Source: Candidatus Krumholzibacteriia bacterium
Lineage (GTDB): Bacteria; Krumholzibacteriota; Krumholzibacteriia; WVZY01; JAKEHA01
DNA length: 64,000 nt
Direction: 5' to 3'
Assembly: GCA_029865265.1 (NCBI GenBank)
Contig: JAOUHG010000016.1
Coordinates: 1 to 64,000, forward strand
The notes below the pieces were generated by a model. That model was given only the letters and a program-made list of their open reading frames with translations. It ran no database searches and had not been told where the DNA came from. The position numbers and the translations under genes are program-made. Below are positions 33,690-42,329 of the stretch, one piece after another (within the stretch, counting starts at the first letter, position 1; every line of letters begins with the position of its first letter).

Positions 33690-35498
33690 ATGAAACGCAC
33701 TCTCGTGGCCGTGCTCCTCGTGGCCGCTTCGGCAATGCTTGCCTCGTGCGGCAAGAAGGAAAGCCCGGAGCAGGCAGCACAGGCGTTCGTGGACAGCTAC
33801 ACGGCCCAGCTCCAGCAACTCTACTATGAGACAAGCCTCGCCGAATGGGCGGTCAACACCCACATCGTCGATGGCGACACCACCAATGCCTATCGCTCCC
33901 GCATGGCGAAGGAGACGATGGCCGCCTTTACCGGAAGCACCCAGAACATCGAGCAGGCACGCGGCTTTCTGGCACAGAAGGACGCGCTCCCCGACATCCT
34001 CGTGCGCCAGCTCAACGCCATTCTGTACGAGGCCGCCAACAATCCACAGACCGTCCCCGACCTGGTCAAGCAGCGCATCAAGGTGGAGACGGAGATGGTG
34101 GAGGTGCTGTTCGGCTACGATTTCAAGATGGACGGAAAGTCGATTTCAACCAACGACATCGACGAGCTGCTGCGCGCGGACACCGACCTCAACCAGCGCC
34201 TCGCCGCGTGGTCCGCGAGCAAGGAAGTTGGAACCAGCCTGCGCCCCGGCCTGGTGGACCTGCAGCGCTACCGCAACGAAACGGTGCAGGCGCTGGGCTA
34301 CAAGGACTACTTCGACTACCAGGTGTCCGAGTACGGCATGACCACCCCGGAGCTTCGCGCCGAGATGCTGCAAACCGTGCGCGACATCTGGCCGCTGTAT
34401 CGCGAGCTGCACACCTGGGCGCGCTACGAGCTGGCCAAGCGCTACGGCGTGACGGAGGTCCCCGACATGCTGCCGGCGCACTGGCTCCCCAACCGCTGGG
34501 GCCAGGACTGGTCGTCGATGGTCAAGGTGGAGGGGCTGGATCTGGATTCCAAGCTCAAGCAGAAGGAACCCGAGTGGCTGGTCAAGCAGGCGGAGAGCTT
34601 CTACGTGAGCCTCGGCTTCTCCTCGCTGCCGACGACGTTCCATGAGCGTTCGGATCTCTACCCGGCACCGGAAGGCGCGGACTACAAGAAGAACAACCAC
34701 GCGTCGGCGTGGCACATGGATCTGGACAAGGATGTGCGCTGCCTCATGAGCGTCATTCCCAACGCGGACTGGTACGAGACCACGCACCACGAACTGGGCC
34801 ACGTGTACTACTACATTTCCTACACCAACCCCGGCGTGCCGATGCTCTTGCGGCGCGGCGCCAACCGTGCTTATCACGAGGGCGTGGGCAGCCTCATGGG
34901 GCTGGCCGCCATGCAGAAGCCGTTCATCGAGGGCATCGGCCTCTTCCCGGACGGTGCCGAGACCGACGAGACGCAGGCGCTGCTCAAGGAAGCGCTCAAC
35001 TACATCGTGTTCCTGCCGTGGTCGGCGGGCGTGATGACGGAGTTCGAGTACTCCCTGTACGGCGAGAACCTTCCCCAATCCCAGTTCAACGACAAGTGGT
35101 GGGAGCTGGTGAAGAAGTACCAGGGCATCGTACCGCCGTCGCCGCGCGGCGATGCGTTCTGCGACGCGGCCACCAAGACGCACATCATCGACGACGCGGC
35201 GCAGTACTATGACTACGCCATGTCGTACGTGCTGCTCTTCCAGTTGCACGACCACATCGCCAGCAACATCCTCAAGCAAGATCCGCACGCCACCAACTAC
35301 TACGGCAGCACCGCGGTGGGCGACTTCCTGCGCCAGATTCTCACCCCCGGCGCCACCCGCGACTGGCGTGAGCTGACCCGCGAGGCGACCGGCGCCGACG
35401 TGAGCGCGCAACCCATCCTGCGCTACTTCGAGCCGATCATGCCGTACCTCAAGGAGCAGAACCAGGGACGCACGTACACGCTGCCCGAAACCATCTGA
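33690..35498 (+). CDS. M2 family peptidyl-dipeptidase (ACE-like) lipoprotein
   Basis: The 602-residue zinc dipeptidyl carboxypeptidase resembles angiotensin-converting enzyme. It has a lipoprotein signal (MKRTLVAVLLVAASAMLASC, lipobox LASC), so it is anchored in a membrane facing the periplasm or outside. The active site is HHELGHVYYY (H367, E368, H371). Other family motifs are MLPAHWLPNRWGQDW, NNHASAWHMDLD, YHEGVGSLMGLA and FLPWSAGVMTEFEYSLY. The ATG at 33690 follows AGGAGG, and earlier in-frame ATGs lack a signal peptide. An intrinsic terminator follows, so the gene is monocistronic. Confidence 0.95.
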   Translation: MKRTLVAVLLVAASAMLASCGKKESPEQAAQAFVDSYTAQLQQLYYETSLAEWAVNTHIVDGDTTNAYRSRMAKETMAAFTGSTQNIEQARGFLAQKDALPDILVRQLNAILYEAANNPQTVPDLVKQRIKVETEMVEVLFGYDFKMDGKSISTNDIDELLRADTDLNQRLAAWSASKEVGTSLRPGLVDLQRYRNETVQALGYKDYFDYQVSEYGMTTPELRAEMLQTVRDIWPLYRELHTWARYELAKRYGVTEVPDMLPAHWLPNRWGQDWSSMVKVEGLDLDSKLKQKEPEWLVKQAESFYVSLGFSSLPTTFHERSDLYPAPEGADYKKNNHASAWHMDLDKDVRCLMSVIPNADWYETTHHELGHVYYYISYTNPGVPMLLRRGANRAYHEGVGSLMGLAAMQKPFIEGIGLFPDGAETDETQALLKEALNYIVFLPWSAGVMTEFEYSLYGENLPQSQFNDKWWELVKKYQGIVPPSPRGDAFCDAATKTHIIDDAAQYYDYAMSYVLLFQLHDHIASNILKQDPHATNYYGSTAVGDFLRQILTPGATRDWRELTREATGADVSAQPILRYFEPIMPYLKEQNQGRTYTLPETI

Positions 35499-35524
35499 GC
35501 GTCGCGCAGCTTCTTTGCGGCACT

Positions 35525-35557
35525 GAAAAAGGCCCGTCGCTCTGGCGGGCCTTTTTC
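35525..35557 (+). terminator. Rho-independent terminator of the M2 peptidase gene
   Basis: GAAAAAGGCCCG (35525-35536) pairs with CGGGCCTTTTTC (35546-35557) around a 9-base loop, with a T5 tract. It separates this gene from the ligase operon 14 bases further on. Confidence 0.9.
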
Positions 35558-35571
35558 GTTATGCTGGCGCG

Positions 35572-37104
35572 ATGATGCTCGACATACATACCGGCTCGCT
35601 GCTGGAACCGCTCTCCGGAAAGCGCTGGATCCCGGAAGAATGCGCCTTCCGCATAGAAGTGCGCGCCGCGGACCTGCGGTCGCGGGGTTTCGGCCGCGGC
35701 GACCGTGCCTTCATCCATTTTGGCAACTGCAACGAGTTCTTCGTGGAGCTGCTCGCCGTCTGGCGGGCGGGCGGGTGCGCGATTCCCATCGATGCGCGCT
35801 TCACCCCCTTCGAGGTCGAGACGCTGGCCTCGTGGGCGAAGCCGCGGGTGTCTCTTTTCAATGGGTCACCCGATGCCGAGGTGGCGGGTGTGCTTCAGCG
35901 GCTCGGCGTGCCCATGGTGGACATTACGGTCCGCGAGAGCGCGGGCGCCGCATCCGCGGCGCCCGGGATCCGGCTGGACGACGACGCACTCATTCTGTTC
36001 ACCTCCGGCACCACCGGGCAGCCCAAGGGCGTGGTGCACACCCACCGTTCGCTGCGCGCGCGCTGGACGAGCCTGCGCGACCACCTGGGCCTCGAGGCGT
36101 ACGCGCGCACGCTATGCCTGCTGCCCACCCACTTCGGCCACGGGCTCATCTGCAACTGCCTGTTTCCATGGCTGTCGGGATGTGACCTGCACATCCTGCC
36201 GCCGTTCAAACCCGAGATCGTCTCGCAGCTTGGTGCCGTCGTGGACGAGCACGACATCACGTTCATGTCATCCGTTCCCGCGGTGTGGCGCCTGGCACAG
36301 CGCATCGCCAGACCACCGCAGAAGCATTCGCTGACACGTGTGTTCGTGGGTTCCGCGCCGCTGTCGGCGTCGTTGTGGGAAACGGTGCAGGTATGGTCGG
36401 GGACGACGGCCGTGTTCAACGCCTACGGCATCACCGAAACCGGGAGCTGGCTGGCCGGCACCACCGTGCCCGGTTTCGCGCCGGAGGACGGGCTGGTGGG
36501 TGAGGCGTGGGGTGGCGTGATCCGCGTTCTCAAGAGCAACCAGCCCGGTGCCCCCGGCGAGCCGGACGCCGTGTGCGCGGCGGATGCCCCCGGTCACGTC
36601 TGGGTCAACACGCCGGCGCTGATGCGCGGCTACCTGGACCGCGATGATCTCACCGGGCAGGTGGTGAGCGATGGCTGGTTCCTCACCGGCGACGTCGGCG
36701 TCATCGACGGCCGTGGCTGGCTGTACCTGCGCGGACGGGAACGCGAGGAGATCAACAAGGGTGGAACGAAGGTCTATCCCGCCGACATTGACTCGGTGAT
36801 CGAACGCTTTCCGGCCACCAACGACGTATGCGCGTTTGCCTTTGAGGAACCGTTGCTGGGCGAGGACGTGGGGGTGGCGGTCGTGCTCGATAACACCGCC
36901 CCGGCAACGCTGCTGTCGTTGTACGACTGGACCCACCGCCACCTCGCCCGCCACCAGATGCCGCAGCGCTGGTACGTGGTGCCCGAGATACCGCGCACGT
37001 CGCGGGGCAAGGTGAACCGCGCCTCCGTGGCCGAAGCCTGTGCGGGCGGCACCCCGGTCAACTTCGCCGCGTTGCGGCGGGACTCGGGCGCCGGGGGCGC
37101 CTGA
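35572..37104 (+). CDS. AMP-dependent acyl synthetase/ligase
   Basis: The 510-residue ANL-superfamily enzyme should adenylate a carboxylic acid and transfer it to a thiol. It has the P-loop ILFTSGTTGQPKGVVHTHRS, NAYGITETGSW (motif A5), TGDVG (A7), YLRGREREEINKGGTKVYP (A8 and hinge) and RTSRGKVNR with the C-terminal catalytic lysine. The next gene is an acyl carrier protein 2 bases away, so the acceptor is probably its phosphopantetheine and not free CoA. The substrate acid cannot be inferred. A TATGCT box lies 6 bases before the ATG. Confidence 0.9.
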   Translation: MMLDIHTGSLLEPLSGKRWIPEECAFRIEVRAADLRSRGFGRGDRAFIHFGNCNEFFVELLAVWRAGGCAIPIDARFTPFEVETLASWAKPRVSLFNGSPDAEVAGVLQRLGVPMVDITVRESAGAASAAPGIRLDDDALILFTSGTTGQPKGVVHTHRSLRARWTSLRDHLGLEAYARTLCLLPTHFGHGLICNCLFPWLSGCDLHILPPFKPEIVSQLGAVVDEHDITFMSSVPAVWRLAQRIARPPQKHSLTRVFVGSAPLSASLWETVQVWSGTTAVFNAYGITETGSWLAGTTVPGFAPEDGLVGEAWGGVIRVLKSNQPGAPGEPDAVCAADAPGHVWVNTPALMRGYLDRDDLTGQVVSDGWFLTGDVGVIDGRGWLYLRGREREEINKGGTKVYPADIDSVIERFPATNDVCAFAFEEPLLGEDVGVAVVLDNTAPATLLSLYDWTHRHLARHQMPQRWYVVPEIPRTSRGKVNRASVAEACAGGTPVNFAALRRDSGAGGA

Positions 37105-37106
37105 GC

Positions 37107-37352
37107 GTGCTCCACGACGAACTCATCCGCGCCATCGGCGAGTGGAACCCCGCGCTCGCCGGCGCCGTGCAACGCGAAACCCCGCTGCTCTCCTCCGGCA
37201 GTCTGGATTCCCTGGGCCTGTTCCAGCTGCTGGTGTGGATCGAGCAGAAGACAGGCCGCGCCATCGACGCGACCGCCATCGACATGACCGCGGAGTGGGA
37301 CACGGTGAATGCCATTGTTGCTTTCGTCGAGCGGGAACGGAGCGTGCGATGA
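37107..37352 (+). CDS. Acyl carrier protein
   Basis: The 81-residue protein starts with GTG 2 bases after the ligase stop. It has the four-helix ACP pattern and the attachment motif SGSLDSLGLFQLL, in which the serine of DSL should carry 4'-phosphopantetheine. It differs from fatty-acid AcpP (usually GADSLD). With its position between a ligase and a GNAT, it is best seen as a dedicated carrier for this small pathway. No phosphopantetheinyl transferase is in the window. The stop overlaps the next ATG in ATGA. Confidence 0.9.
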   Translation: MLHDELIRAIGEWNPALAGAVQRETPLLSSGSLDSLGLFQLLVWIEQKTGRAIDATAIDMTAEWDTVNAIVAFVERERSVR

Positions 37353-38476
37353 GCGAATACCAGATCATCGCCGCCCGGCCCGAGTTCCAGGAGCAGATCC
37401 TCGAGCTGCGCCGCAGCGCGTACGAAACAGAATTCGCCGATGCCCCCGAGTACATGGCATGGAAGTACGGCCAGAACCCGTACATCGGCGAGCCGATCCT
37501 CTATCTCGCTCTCGACGCCGGCGGAAACGTGGCCGGCATGCGCGGGTGCTACGGAACCCGCTGGCGCACCGCCGGCGGGCCGGTGGTGATTCCGTGCGCG
37601 GACGATTTCGCCATCGCGCGGGCGCACCGCAACAAGGGACTCATGACCGCCATCATGCGTTTCGCCCTGGAGGATCTCGCGCGGCGCGGCTACGACTACG
37701 TGCTCAACACCAGCGGCGGGCGCGTCACCGTGCTGCAATCGCTCGCCATGGGCTGGAAGAGTGTCGGCGCCATGGAACCCATGACACGGACGGGCTGGCG
37801 GCGCCGCGTGCAGGACAGCCTGCGCCCGCGGGTGCGGGGGCGCCGGGTGCTGTGGCGTCTCGCGCACGTCTCCAACGAACTCAGGCACGGCGACGAGCGG
37901 GTCTTCGAGCGGCTCGACCGCTCCGGCCACACCACCACGCGTTCGGGCCTGCGGATTGCCAGCGAGAAGCACGCGCGCGCCGAGGCCATGGCGGAACTGG
38001 CCGCGCGGCTGCCGTACGACGGGCGCATACGGGGTCTGCACGACGCCGCGTTTTTCGCGTGGCGCTGCCGTAACCCGTCGCGCGAGTATCGCTTCGTGTA
38101 TGCGGAACGCGACGGGCGGCTGGAGGGTTACCTCCTGCTGGCGCGCAGCCGCTCCTACCGCGAACCGAAGCTGCCCTTCAACGTTGCGGACTGGGAGGGC
38201 AGCGATGCAGGCCTGCGCGCGGAACTCCTGCACCACGCCCTGTCGCGGGGCGGCGCGAAGGACATCGGCGTGTGGACGGGAACGCTGGGCAGCGAGGACC
38301 GCGCGACGCTCAAACGCTTCGGCTTCCGGCCGTCGCTGCTGGATCAGCAGGCGCGGGGGATGCCGTGCGTGTTGCTCAAGAAACTCGTCCCGGGGGGAGA
38401 ATGGTCGCTGGGTGGAACACCCGCGGTCGATCGCTCACACTGGGACGTGCGGCTGATCGACTCGATGCACGGCTAG
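37349..38476 (+). CDS. GNAT family N-acyltransferase (two-domain)
   Basis: The 375-residue protein has an N-terminal GNAT domain: LYLALDAGGNVAGMRGCYGT, then FAIARAHRNKGLMTAIMRFA, with the acyl-donor pyrophosphate-binding R/QxxGxG-like stretch here RNKGLM, and VLNTSGGRVTV. A second GNAT-like half at about 230-360 has FVYAERDGRLEGYLLLARSR and IGVWTGTLGSEDRATLKRFGF. Its ATG overlaps the ACP stop, so the transferase probably takes its acyl group from that ACP. The acceptor amine is unknown. The gene ends one base from the stop of the convergent thioesterase gene. Confidence 0.85.
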   Translation: MSEYQIIAARPEFQEQILELRRSAYETEFADAPEYMAWKYGQNPYIGEPILYLALDAGGNVAGMRGCYGTRWRTAGGPVVIPCADDFAIARAHRNKGLMTAIMRFALEDLARRGYDYVLNTSGGRVTVLQSLAMGWKSVGAMEPMTRTGWRRRVQDSLRPRVRGRRVLWRLAHVSNELRHGDERVFERLDRSGHTTTRSGLRIASEKHARAEAMAELAARLPYDGRIRGLHDAAFFAWRCRNPSREYRFVYAERDGRLEGYLLLARSRSYREPKLPFNVADWEGSDAGLRAELLHHALSRGGAKDIGVWTGTLGSEDRATLKRFGFRPSLLDQQARGMPCVLLKKLVPGGEWSLGGTPAVDRSHWDVRLIDSMHG

Positions 38477-38477
38477 C

Positions 38478-38945
38478 CTATCGCCCCATCGATTCCGGCA
38501 TGGGCACCGCCACCACCTCGCCCTTCGCCGTCACCCCGCCCTGCCCCGACACGGTAACCTCCACGATGGTCTTGCGCGGCGTCGCCTCTTTTACCCGCCC
38601 GCGGATTTCCAGTTCGTGGCCCAGCGGTGTGGGCTTGAGGTAACTCACGTTCAACTGGGCGGTCACGTAGCGCGGTGACGGCACCTCGCCGATGGCATGA
38701 CCCGCGGCGCGCAGTGCCGCCCCCGCCGCCGTTGCCATGGCATGGCAGTCAATGAGCGACGCCACCAGTCCGCCGTAGACGAATCCCGGCAGCGCGATGT
38801 GGTGGCTCTGCGGCGTGAAATGTGTGACGGTTTCGTCCCCATCCCACATCGTTCGGATGCGGTATCCGGCGGCGTTGAGCCTCCCGCACCCGTAGCAGTG
38901 CGAGAAGTCGTCGGGGTAGTAGTCCTGGATGGCGGGCTCTTTCAT
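38478..38945 (-). CDS. PaaI-type hotdog-fold thioesterase
   Basis: The 155-residue protein has the hotdog signature FSHCYGCGRLNAAGYRI, with LPGFVYGGLVASLIDCHAM (the helix with catalytic Asp) and LNVSYLKPTPLGHELEIRGR. It should hydrolyse acyl-CoA or acyl-ACP thioesters. The ATG at 38945 overlaps the stop of the oligopeptidase gene in ATGA, which fixes the start; the longer frame is only the opposite reading of that gene. It is convergent with the ligase/ACP/GNAT operon, so a metabolic link with that operon is conceivable but unproven. Confidence 0.88.
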   Translation of the reverse strand: MKEPAIQDYYPDDFSHCYGCGRLNAAGYRIRTMWDGDETVTHFTPQSHHIALPGFVYGGLVASLIDCHAMATAAGAALRAAGHAIGEVPSPRYVTAQLNVSYLKPTPLGHELEIRGRVKEATPRKTIVEVTVSGQGGVTAKGEVVAVPMPESMGR

Positions 38946-41065
38946 GCCTTTTCCTTTGTCTCGGCGCCGATGCGATCGCTCTCGATGATGAACGCATACT
39001 CCCGCGCCACATCGCGCAGGTAGTCGTAGCGGCCCGAGGCGCCCTTGTGGCCCTCGTCCATGCGTGTTCGCAGCAGCAGCGGGTTGCCGTCGGTCTTGAT
39101 GGTGCGCAGCCTCGCCGTCCACTTGGCCGGCTCCCAGTACTGCACGCGCCGGTCGTTGAGGCCGCTCAGGAGCAGCATGGGCGGATAGTGCTGGGCGCGC
39201 ATGTTGTCGTACGGCGAATACGACAGGATATAGTCGTGGAACTTCAAGTCGGCGGGGTTTCCCCACTCGTCGTACTCGAGCACGGTCAGCGGCAACGTGT
39301 CGTCGAGCATGGTGTTGAGCACGTCGAGAAACGGAACCACCGCCACCGCCGCGCGCCAGACCTCCGGACGCGCGTTGACCACCGCGCCAATCAGCATGCC
39401 GCCCGCGCTGCCACCGTAGCAGACGATGTTGCCCTTGCGCGCGTAGTTGCGCGCCACCAGGTGGTCGGCGCAGGCGAGAAAATCGGTGAACGTGTTGCGT
39501 TTGTACAGCTTCTTGCCGCGCTCGTACCAGTCGCGGCCCAGTTCTCCGCCGCCGCGCACATGCGCGATGGCAAAGATGAAGCCGCGGTCCAGCAGGCTCG
39601 CGCGGTTGGGCGAGAAATGCGGCTCCACGCTGATGCCATACGCGCCGTAGCCGTACAGCAACAGTGGTGCGGACCCGTCGCGCGGCGTGTCCTTGCGGTA
39701 CACCAGGGAGATGGGTACGCGGGTTCCGTCGGTGGCGGCGGCGTGCACGCGCTCGCTGGTGTAGCGCGCGGGGTCGTAGTCGCCGGGGACGTCGTAGCGT
39801 TTCAACAGTGCCCGCGTGCCGGTCTGCATGTCGAAGTCGAACACGCTGCGCGGCATGGTGAGCGACGAATAGCTGAAACGCAGCTGCGTCTCCTGGAAGC
39901 CGGGGTTGCGCTCCAGCCCCACCGTGTAGACCGGCTCGTCGAAGGCGACGTAGCGCGACTCGCGCGTGATGAGGTCGATGATGCGGATGCGCTTGAGGCC
40001 GCCCTCGCGTTCCACCACCACCAGGTAGCGCTCGAAGGCTTCGATGCCCTCGATCTTCACCGCCGGGCGGTGGGGGATGATCTCGCGCCAGCTTTCGCGC
40101 GCCGTATCCGTGACCGGGGTTTCGAACACGCGAAAATTCATGGCCGCCTCGTTGCTCACGATGAACAACGATTCGCCGCTGTGGGCCACGTGGTACTCGA
40201 CGTCTGCCTTGCGCGGCGCAATCAGACGCAGCGCATCCGGGTCGGTGAGTTCGCGTTGCACCGACTGGTCCAGGTGCAGCGCGCGCACCTCGCTGGTGGC
40301 ATGGCTCTCCATGGTGACGAACAGGTACTCGCGGCTGCGGGACACTTCGATTCCCACGTAGAAGGCCGCGTCGGGTTCGCTGTAGAGTTCGGGGTCCCGC
40401 GCGGCGTCGGCGCCGACCTCGTGGCTGTGCAGCCGGTACGGCCGCATCTGCTCGTCCAGGATGAGGTAGAAGAGCGTGTGGCTGTCGTTGGCCCATTCCA
40501 CATCGGAGGAAACGCCGGAGATGGGGCCGTCGATGACCGCACCGGTGGCGAGGTCGCGCACGAAGAGCTGGTACACCTCGCTGCCGGAGGTGTCCACCGT
40601 GTAGGCGAGCAGCGTGTGGTCCGGGCTCACTTCGGCCGCGCCCACCGCGCAGTAGGCGTGGCCCTCCGCCAGCTGGTTCTCGTCGAGGATGATCTCTTCG
40701 GCCGCACCCGGCCGGTCGCGGCGCCGGCAGAGGATCTCGTACTGGCGCCCCGCCTCGGTGCGCAGATAGTAAAGATAATCGTCCTCGCGGACGGGGACGG
40801 TGGCATCGGTCTCGCGCACGCGCGAGAGCATTTCCTGGTAGAGGGTCTCCTGCAGGGGCTCCGTTGGCGCCATGAGCGCGTCGGCGTAGGCGTTTTCGGC
40901 CCGGAGGTAGGCGGTCACTTCGGGGTTGTCGCGCTCGCGGAGCCAGTAGTAGTCATCCACGCGCGTGTTGTCGTGGACGGTGATTTCCCGCGGCACGCGG
41001 CGCGCAACCGGCGGCTTCAAGGCGCGCCGTCCGGTGTCGGTTTGTGAAGAGGATCTGCTCTGCAT
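38942..41065 (-). CDS. ptrB: Oligopeptidase B (prolyl oligopeptidase family S9A)
   Basis: Oligopeptidase B cuts short peptides after basic residues. The 707-residue protein has an N-terminal seven-bladed propeller (HDNTRVDDYYWLRERDNPEV, LLAYTVDTSGSEVYQL) and a C-terminal alpha/beta-hydrolase. The nucleophile elbow is IVCYGGSAGGMLIGAV, and the catalytic histidine is in RMDEGHKGASGRYDYL. The motifs VRGGGELGRDWYERGK and ILSYSPYDNMRAQHYP are typical of the B subgroup. No signal peptide is seen, so it is probably cytoplasmic. Confidence 0.95.
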   Translation of the reverse strand: MQSRSSSQTDTGRRALKPPVARRVPREITVHDNTRVDDYYWLRERDNPEVTAYLRAENAYADALMAPTEPLQETLYQEMLSRVRETDATVPVREDDYLYYLRTEAGRQYEILCRRRDRPGAAEEIILDENQLAEGHAYCAVGAAEVSPDHTLLAYTVDTSGSEVYQLFVRDLATGAVIDGPISGVSSDVEWANDSHTLFYLILDEQMRPYRLHSHEVGADAARDPELYSEPDAAFYVGIEVSRSREYLFVTMESHATSEVRALHLDQSVQRELTDPDALRLIAPRKADVEYHVAHSGESLFIVSNEAAMNFRVFETPVTDTARESWREIIPHRPAVKIEGIEAFERYLVVVEREGGLKRIRIIDLITRESRYVAFDEPVYTVGLERNPGFQETQLRFSYSSLTMPRSVFDFDMQTGTRALLKRYDVPGDYDPARYTSERVHAAATDGTRVPISLVYRKDTPRDGSAPLLLYGYGAYGISVEPHFSPNRASLLDRGFIFAIAHVRGGGELGRDWYERGKKLYKRNTFTDFLACADHLVARNYARKGNIVCYGGSAGGMLIGAVVNARPEVWRAAVAVVPFLDVLNTMLDDTLPLTVLEYDEWGNPADLKFHDYILSYSPYDNMRAQHYPPMLLLSGLNDRRVQYWEPAKWTARLRTIKTDGNPLLLRTRMDEGHKGASGRYDYLRDVAREYAFIIESDRIGAETKEKA

Positions 41066-41133
41066 GCCCTACCAGTGAGTGGTGCCCTGCCCAGGGGATA
41101 TTTTAGCGGACACGGGGGTGGCGCGTCTACGGC

Positions 41134-42318
41134 TCACTCCGCGGCCGGATTCCACAGGTGCACGTACGACAGGCCGCTGCCGGTGTTGAACAGCACCACG
41201 CGTTCGCCGGGCCGTATCCATTCCCGCTTGCGCAGCATCCGGTACGCCGCCACCGTGGCGCCGCCTTCGGGTGCGGCGAAGATGCCCTCGGTGCGCGCCA
41301 TGAGATTGGCGCCCTCCATGAGTGCTGCATCCGGCACCGCCAGCGCGGTGCCGCCGGAATCGCGCAATGCGCGCAGCATGAGCACGTCGCCCACCGCCGC
41401 CGGCACGCGCAGGCCGTCGGCGATGGTGTGCGCGTCCTCGAACATCGTCGCGGTTTCCGCGCCGCTCTCGAATGCGCGCACGATGGGCGCACAGCCGTCG
41501 GACTGCACGCTCACCATGCGCGGGCGCTTCTTTCCGATCCACGCCAGCGACTCCATTTCCTGGAAAGCCTTCCACATCCCCACCAGGCCGGTGCCGCCGC
41601 CGGTGGGATAGATGACCACGTCGGGCAGCGTCCAGCCCAACTGCTCGGCCAGCTCGTAGCCGAGGGTCTTCTTGCCCTCCAGGCGGTAGGGCTCTTTGAG
41701 CGTGGAGAGGTCGAAACGCCCGTGCTTCCCCGCCTCCTCGGTGGACACGCGCCCGCAGTCCGTGATGAGACCGTCGATCAGGTGCACGTGCGCACCAAAC
41801 GCGCGGCACTGGGCCACGAACGACGGCGGCACATCGGCGGGCATGTAGACGTGCGCTTCCACCCCTGCGCGCGCCGCGTAGGCGGCCAGCGCACACGCGG
41901 CGTTTCCGGCCGACGGGGCAGAAAGCGAACGTGCGCCCAGCTCGAGCGCGCGTGATACCGCCACCGCCATGCCGCGCGCCTTGAACGAGCCGGTGGGATT
42001 GGGGCTTTCGTCCTTGATGTACAACTCGTCGCCCGCACCCAGCGCGGCGGCCAGGCGCGACGCACGCACCAGCGGGGTGCCCCCCTCGCCCAGCGTGAGG
42101 CGCCGGGCGGGATCGCGCACCGGTTGCAGCTCCGGGAAGCGCCACACGCCACGGGGCCGTTGGGGCAGCGTGTTGAAATCGATGGCGCGGTGCGCGGCGT
42201 CGAGGTCATAACGCGCCAGCAGCGGCCGCCGGCAGTGGGTGGAGAGGTTGTGCAGCACGTCGGCGATGAAGCGCCGCCCGCACTGGCTGCATTCAAGATG
42301 GGAGAGGAAGCTCATCAT
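41134..42318 (-). CDS. thrC: Threonine synthase
   Basis: ThrC converts O-phosphohomoserine to threonine with PLP. The 394-residue protein has a cysteine-bearing start (LECSQCGRRF), EGGTPLVRASRLA, the PLP lysine in NPTGSFKARGMAVAVSRA, the SAPSAGNAACALAAYAARAG block, YPTGGGTGLVGMWKA (phosphate loop) and FAAPEGGATVAAY. The length fits the shorter ThrC group. A second Met follows the first, so the start may be 3 bases later. It lies 11 bases after a TlpA-like gene in the same leftward operon. Confidence 0.92.
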   Translation of the reverse strand: MMSFLSHLECSQCGRRFIADVLHNLSTHCRRPLLARYDLDAAHRAIDFNTLPQRPRGVWRFPELQPVRDPARRLTLGEGGTPLVRASRLAAALGAGDELYIKDESPNPTGSFKARGMAVAVSRALELGARSLSAPSAGNAACALAAYAARAGVEAHVYMPADVPPSFVAQCRAFGAHVHLIDGLITDCGRVSTEEAGKHGRFDLSTLKEPYRLEGKKTLGYELAEQLGWTLPDVVIYPTGGGTGLVGMWKAFQEMESLAWIGKKRPRMVSVQSDGCAPIVRAFESGAETATMFEDAHTIADGLRVPAAVGDVLMLRALRDSGGTALAVPDAALMEGANLMARTEGIFAAPEGGATVAAYRMLRKREWIRPGERVVLFNTGSGLSYVHLWNPAAE

Positions 42319-42329
42319 AGAGCGGTGAG

